Assembly: GCA_964621615.1 (NCBI GenBank)
Contig: CAZUMW010000002.1
Span: forward strand, 62,001-126,000
From: CAZUMW01 sp964621615
GTDB taxonomy: Bacteria; Desulfobacterota; WTBG01; CAIYCZ01; CAIRTM01
Reading direction: 5' to 3'
Length of the DNA: 64,000 nucleotides
Position numbers and translations under genes: made by a program. The notes beneath the pieces were generated by a model that made no database searches, was not told the DNA's origin, and saw only the letters and a list, made by a program, of their open reading frames with translations. Below are positions 61,567-64,000 of this stretch, piece by piece; the first letter of the stretch is position 1, and each line of letters opens with the position of its first letter.

Positions 61567-62089
61567 GGCTACGTGTATGTTTTGTTTACGATGTTGTGCG
61601 GAAACTGTATGGAAGGGGTAAAATAAGTAACGCGTGTGTTGTCAGACTGCAATGTATCGATATCCTGCGGCTGAATTGTTATCTCTGATACCGGCCAGTG
61701 GCAGCTGCTTTTCCAATTTTAATATAAAGAGTGTAGGCCGGGGCAGTTTGGATGATTCCCTCTCAGGAAAAAGTATTACGATATTTTTTTTGTTCGTTTC
61801 TGGCTGTTATTAAAATATGATTTTATCAATTCTAAAGAGGAATATGTTTTTATGCAAGACAATTTGTTCGAAAGTTCAAGGGCCCGGTTGAGTTGTGTAG
61901 TGAATCGTTGCGGGCCTGCCGCGGTTCATGAAAAGGTGCTATGCATCTTTTACCGTATTCTCAATTGTGACATATGATCCCCTTAGATTCGCGATTGTTT
62001 TTTATGCTGAGGTGGTTATCTTTCAACAAAGATAATGTGTAACGGGTATATGTCTTTCCTCAAGAATATGAAATAATGGATGCTGAGCC
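61567..62089. other. Long divergent intergenic region
   Basis: 523 bp between the nuclease pair (minus) and the patatin gene (plus), AT-rich in the middle. A 41-codon frame (61852-61977, four Cys) has AGAGGA 11 bp upstream, but its spacing and composition are unconvincing. No RNA gene was recognised. Confidence 0.35.
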
Positions 62090-63034
62090 ATGACACAGAT
62101 ACCCGAACCGGAGGATCGGCATAACCGTGCCGGTACCGCAGGGCGCCTTAAAGGAAATCTGGCGGCCCTTTTCCGCCGAAAACCGAAACAAAAGGTGCTG
62201 GTTGTGGAAGGCGGTGGCATGCGTGCGATATTTGCCATCGGCGTGCTGCAGGCATTTCATGATGCGGGGTTTTTCCCCTGGAAGCTTATTCTCGGCACGT
62301 CGGCCGGCGCTATGGCGGCGGTCGCCTATGCCGCCAGGAAAATACAGGTTGTACGGGATGCGATGTTCATGCACCTGCTTTCCGGTGAATTTATAACGGT
62401 TTCGAACCTGCTGCGCCCGTCCAGGCATGTGATCGATCTTGACGGTATCATCGAATGCATTTTTGAAGCAGGGGACTCTTTCCAGCCCGCACTGAAAAAA
62501 AGCTGCCCGGTTTTGATCTCGGCCACCTGTTTTTATGATGACCGCCCCCCCGGGGTTTTGTTTCTGAACAGCAGGAACGATGACCTGAGGGCCGCCTTGA
62601 AATCCACATCCGCCCTGCCGGTTTTATATAAGGAATTTGTCCACTACAAAGGGCATCAACTGCTGGACGGGGGCATCGTTGCACCCGTTCCCTACCCAAA
62701 AGCCGTCGAGCTCGGCTTTCGCGAAAAAGACATTGTGGTAATAACAACGAGAAAAAAAGGCTACAGAAAAAAAACGGTTTCCTTCAGCGAGCGGATTATC
62801 TATGAGACCTTTTTTAAAGACGACCAATACCGCTTCCTGCTCAAAGCGCTCTATGAGCGTCCCGCTGCATATAACAGCGCGCTCGATGATCTTGAACAAA
62901 ACCACGTCGATATAAGGGTGATTTACCCCCCGGCTGATTTTTCCGTAGAGCGACTTACCAAAGAGGCCGGCAAAACCATGGCAGGATTTGTCCAGGGCGT
63001 GCAGGCAGGGAACCGGTTTCTTCAAAATTTATAG
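62090..63034 (+). CDS. Patatin-like phospholipase
   Basis: 314 residues. The oxyanion loop 'VVEGGGMRAIFAIGVLQAF', nucleophile elbow G-T-S71-A-G ('LILGTSAGAMAAVAYAAR') and catalytic D193 in 'LLDGGIVAPVPYPKAVELG' give the Ser-Asp dyad. The form resembles YjjU/RssA-like bacterial patatins, soluble, acting on membrane phospholipids. No signal peptide is present. ATG at 62090 lies in a stretch without a strong ribosome site ('GCTGAGCC'). Confidence 0.92.
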   Translation: MTQIPEPEDRHNRAGTAGRLKGNLAALFRRKPKQKVLVVEGGGMRAIFAIGVLQAFHDAGFFPWKLILGTSAGAMAAVAYAARKIQVVRDAMFMHLLSGEFITVSNLLRPSRHVIDLDGIIECIFEAGDSFQPALKKSCPVLISATCFYDDRPPGVLFLNSRNDDLRAALKSTSALPVLYKEFVHYKGHQLLDGGIVAPVPYPKAVELGFREKDIVVITTRKKGYRKKTVSFSERIIYETFFKDDQYRFLLKALYERPAAYNSALDDLEQNHVDIRVIYPPADFSVERLTKEAGKTMAGFVQGVQAGNRFLQNL

Positions 63035-63506
63035 TGACGGAACTTGAATTGTGTAAAAATTTGGAGGAAACAAAGGATCTCTGGTGATTTACAATACTTC
63101 ATTTTTTTTGCAAGGCTGGATCTGCGGTCTGTTTCTCTCAAAAATGTGCACAATTCAAGAACTGGATCTGTTTGGAACATCTCATAGATAAGGAAGAGGC
63201 ACACTTTTCTTATTGTAAGGATTTAAAAAAACGAGATTGCTTCATCGTTACACTCCTCGCAATGACGGTTTTTTTTGACTTTTTATGACGTTAAAAAATA
63301 TCAGTTACTTTAGAAAAGGGGTCATTTTGTAATCTCCGGAAAAGCCCATATTCGATGCGCTTCTTTGCGTTGTATAAAAAATTATTTTGACATGGCTGCC
63401 CCCTGGTTTTACACATATTGACTGAAAGCCTCTGCTGGTATATGCTGTTCAGCATAAAACCGTCATAACCGCACAGCCCAAAATTACAGCACGCTCACCT
63501 ATCGGA
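63035..63506. other. Intergenic region before recC with dispersed repeat
   Basis: 470 bp, AT-rich. Short frames here are spurious. It holds the repeat at 63233-63267 flanked by A and T runs. The last 150 bp precede recC without a clear promoter. Confidence 0.4.
63233..63267. repeat. Widespread 'CATTGCGAGGAG'-type interspersed repeat
   Basis: The minus strand reads CGTCATTGCGAGGAGTGTAA followed by CGATGAAGCAATCTC. This matches, with two or three changes, a 33-35-bp repeat I recall in many bacterial genomes (CATTGCGAGGAGCGAAGCGA then CGAAGCAATC). It is flanked by A- and T-rich runs, so it can also form a weak hairpin at transcript ends. Confidence 0.65.
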
Positions 63507-64000
63507 ATGCCGCTGCAACTATATACCAGCAACAGGCTTGAAGCGCTTGCCCGACGTCTGGCAGATGTGCTCAGCACGCCGCCGGGAAGGGTTTTTGAGC
63601 CGGAATGTATTGTTGTGCAGAGCAAAGGGATGCAGCGCTGGCTTTCTCTGCAGATAGCCGGATACAGTGGAATCTGTGCCAACGTCGAATTTCCGTTTCC
63701 CAAAGCATTTGTTTCACGTATGTTTTCCCGCCTGACCGGTGCTTCGGAAGAGATGCCGTTTGCCCCCCCGATTATGACCTGGCGCATTATGAAACTGCTC
63801 CCCCAGATTATAGACCATAAGGACGGCGCCCCGCTTAAACACTATCTTGCCGGAGATGCCGGCGATGTAAAGCTCTATCAGCTGAGCGAAAAAACGGCAT
63901 CGGTGCTGGACGATTATCTGGTATACCGCCCCGATATCATTACTGCATGGGAGCGCGGCGAAAGCACCGCTTCCGCCGGGGAGCATGAGCGGTGGCAGTC
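63507..64000 (+). CDS. recC: Exodeoxyribonuclease V gamma chain (RecC), 3' truncated by the window
   Basis: The frame is open from ATG 63507 to the window end (164 codons). The start 'MPLQLYTSNRLEALARRLADVL' and 'PECIVVQSKGMQRWLSLQIA' with 'ICANVEFPFPKAFVSRMF' and 'YQLSEKTASVLDDYLVYRPDII' are the N-terminal helicase-like segments of RecC. RecC recognises Chi and holds the RecBCD complex during double-strand-break repair. Upstream frames have no plausible start, and the usual RecC N-terminus matches here. recB and recD would lie beyond 64 kb. Confidence 0.93.
   Translation, partial: MPLQLYTSNRLEALARRLADVLSTPPGRVFEPECIVVQSKGMQRWLSLQIAGYSGICANVEFPFPKAFVSRMFSRLTGASEEMPFAPPIMTWRIMKLLPQIIDHKDGAPLKHYLAGDAGDVKLYQLSEKTASVLDDYLVYRPDIITAWERGESTASAGEHERWQ

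Noticed and set aside
61852..61977. 41-codon frame with four Cys in the long gap before the patatin gene
   Set aside because: AGAGGA is present but too far, and no homologous pattern is evident; kept only as a remark.
1..64000. CRISPR array
   Set aside because: No regularly spaced direct repeats; the only tandem repeats are the carrier segments and the 13-bp pair at 36211.

Overview
The window reads as a chromosomal segment of an anaerobic, Desulfobacterota-like (deltaproteobacterial) organism. This is inferred from gene content: a cytosolic NAD-linked [NiFe] hydrogenase of the HoxFUYH type, a split-Soret-like cytochrome inside an arsenic operon, a CooC-like nickel-insertion ATPase, a complete 'GAK system' gene set, large PAS/receiver hybrid kinases, and mid-range GC content. 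No rRNA, tRNA or CRISPR array is visible.

Layout. 1-0.7 kb: tail of an oligopeptide-type ABC binding protein. 0.8-6.5 kb: hydrogenase operon hoxF-hoxU-hoxY-hoxH-hoxW plus a receiver-only response regulator. 6.5-18 kb: a small membrane protein, an MltD-like lytic transglycosylase, two convergent hybrid histidine kinases (one cytoplasmic, one with a periplasmic sensor), and a chemotaxis receptor gene broken by a ~0.2 kb non-autonomous insertion. 18-21.1 kb: arsenic resistance operon (arsR, acr3, Tat-dependent dihaem cytochrome, arsC) with ArsR-box palindromes. 21.5-28.7 kb: mixed metabolism (SagB-like oxidoreductase with membrane partner, AhpD-like protein, SpoIID-domain protein, LOG-like protein, two zinc-ribbon proteins, bioA, and an mdcA with no other mdc genes).

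28.8-40.0 kb: an 11-gene minus-strand array. Its core is the poorly understood GAK set: two amphi-Trp-type proteins, CofD-like protein, HprK-related kinase and ATP-grasp enzyme, here with a PhoU/aminoglycoside-kinase-like fusion and a PHP-like protein. A MoxR ATPase, a VWA protein and a CooC-like ATPase lie upstream. No substrate is known.

40-46.5 kb: lipoproteins, a rhomboid protease fused to a DnaJ C-terminal-like domain, an M29 aminopeptidase, a HAD hydrolase, a methyltransferase and conserved proteins. 46.6-56.3 kb: an orphan biosynthetic cluster: glycosyltransferase, methyltransferase, PP-loop amidotransferase-like protein, a 1788-residue single-module NRPS (formyltransferase, half condensation domain, adenylation, two near-identical carriers, two SagB/McbC-type oxidase domains) and a degenerate E2-type acyltransferase. 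56.3-61.6 kb: YhaO/YhaN-like nuclease-ATPase pair. 62.1-64 kb: patatin-like lipase and the 5' end of recC. Dispersed repeats lie at 6.9, 49.8-50.0 and 63.2 kb.

The two parts most worth following are the extended GAK array and the FT-C*-A-T-T-Ox-Ox synthetase.
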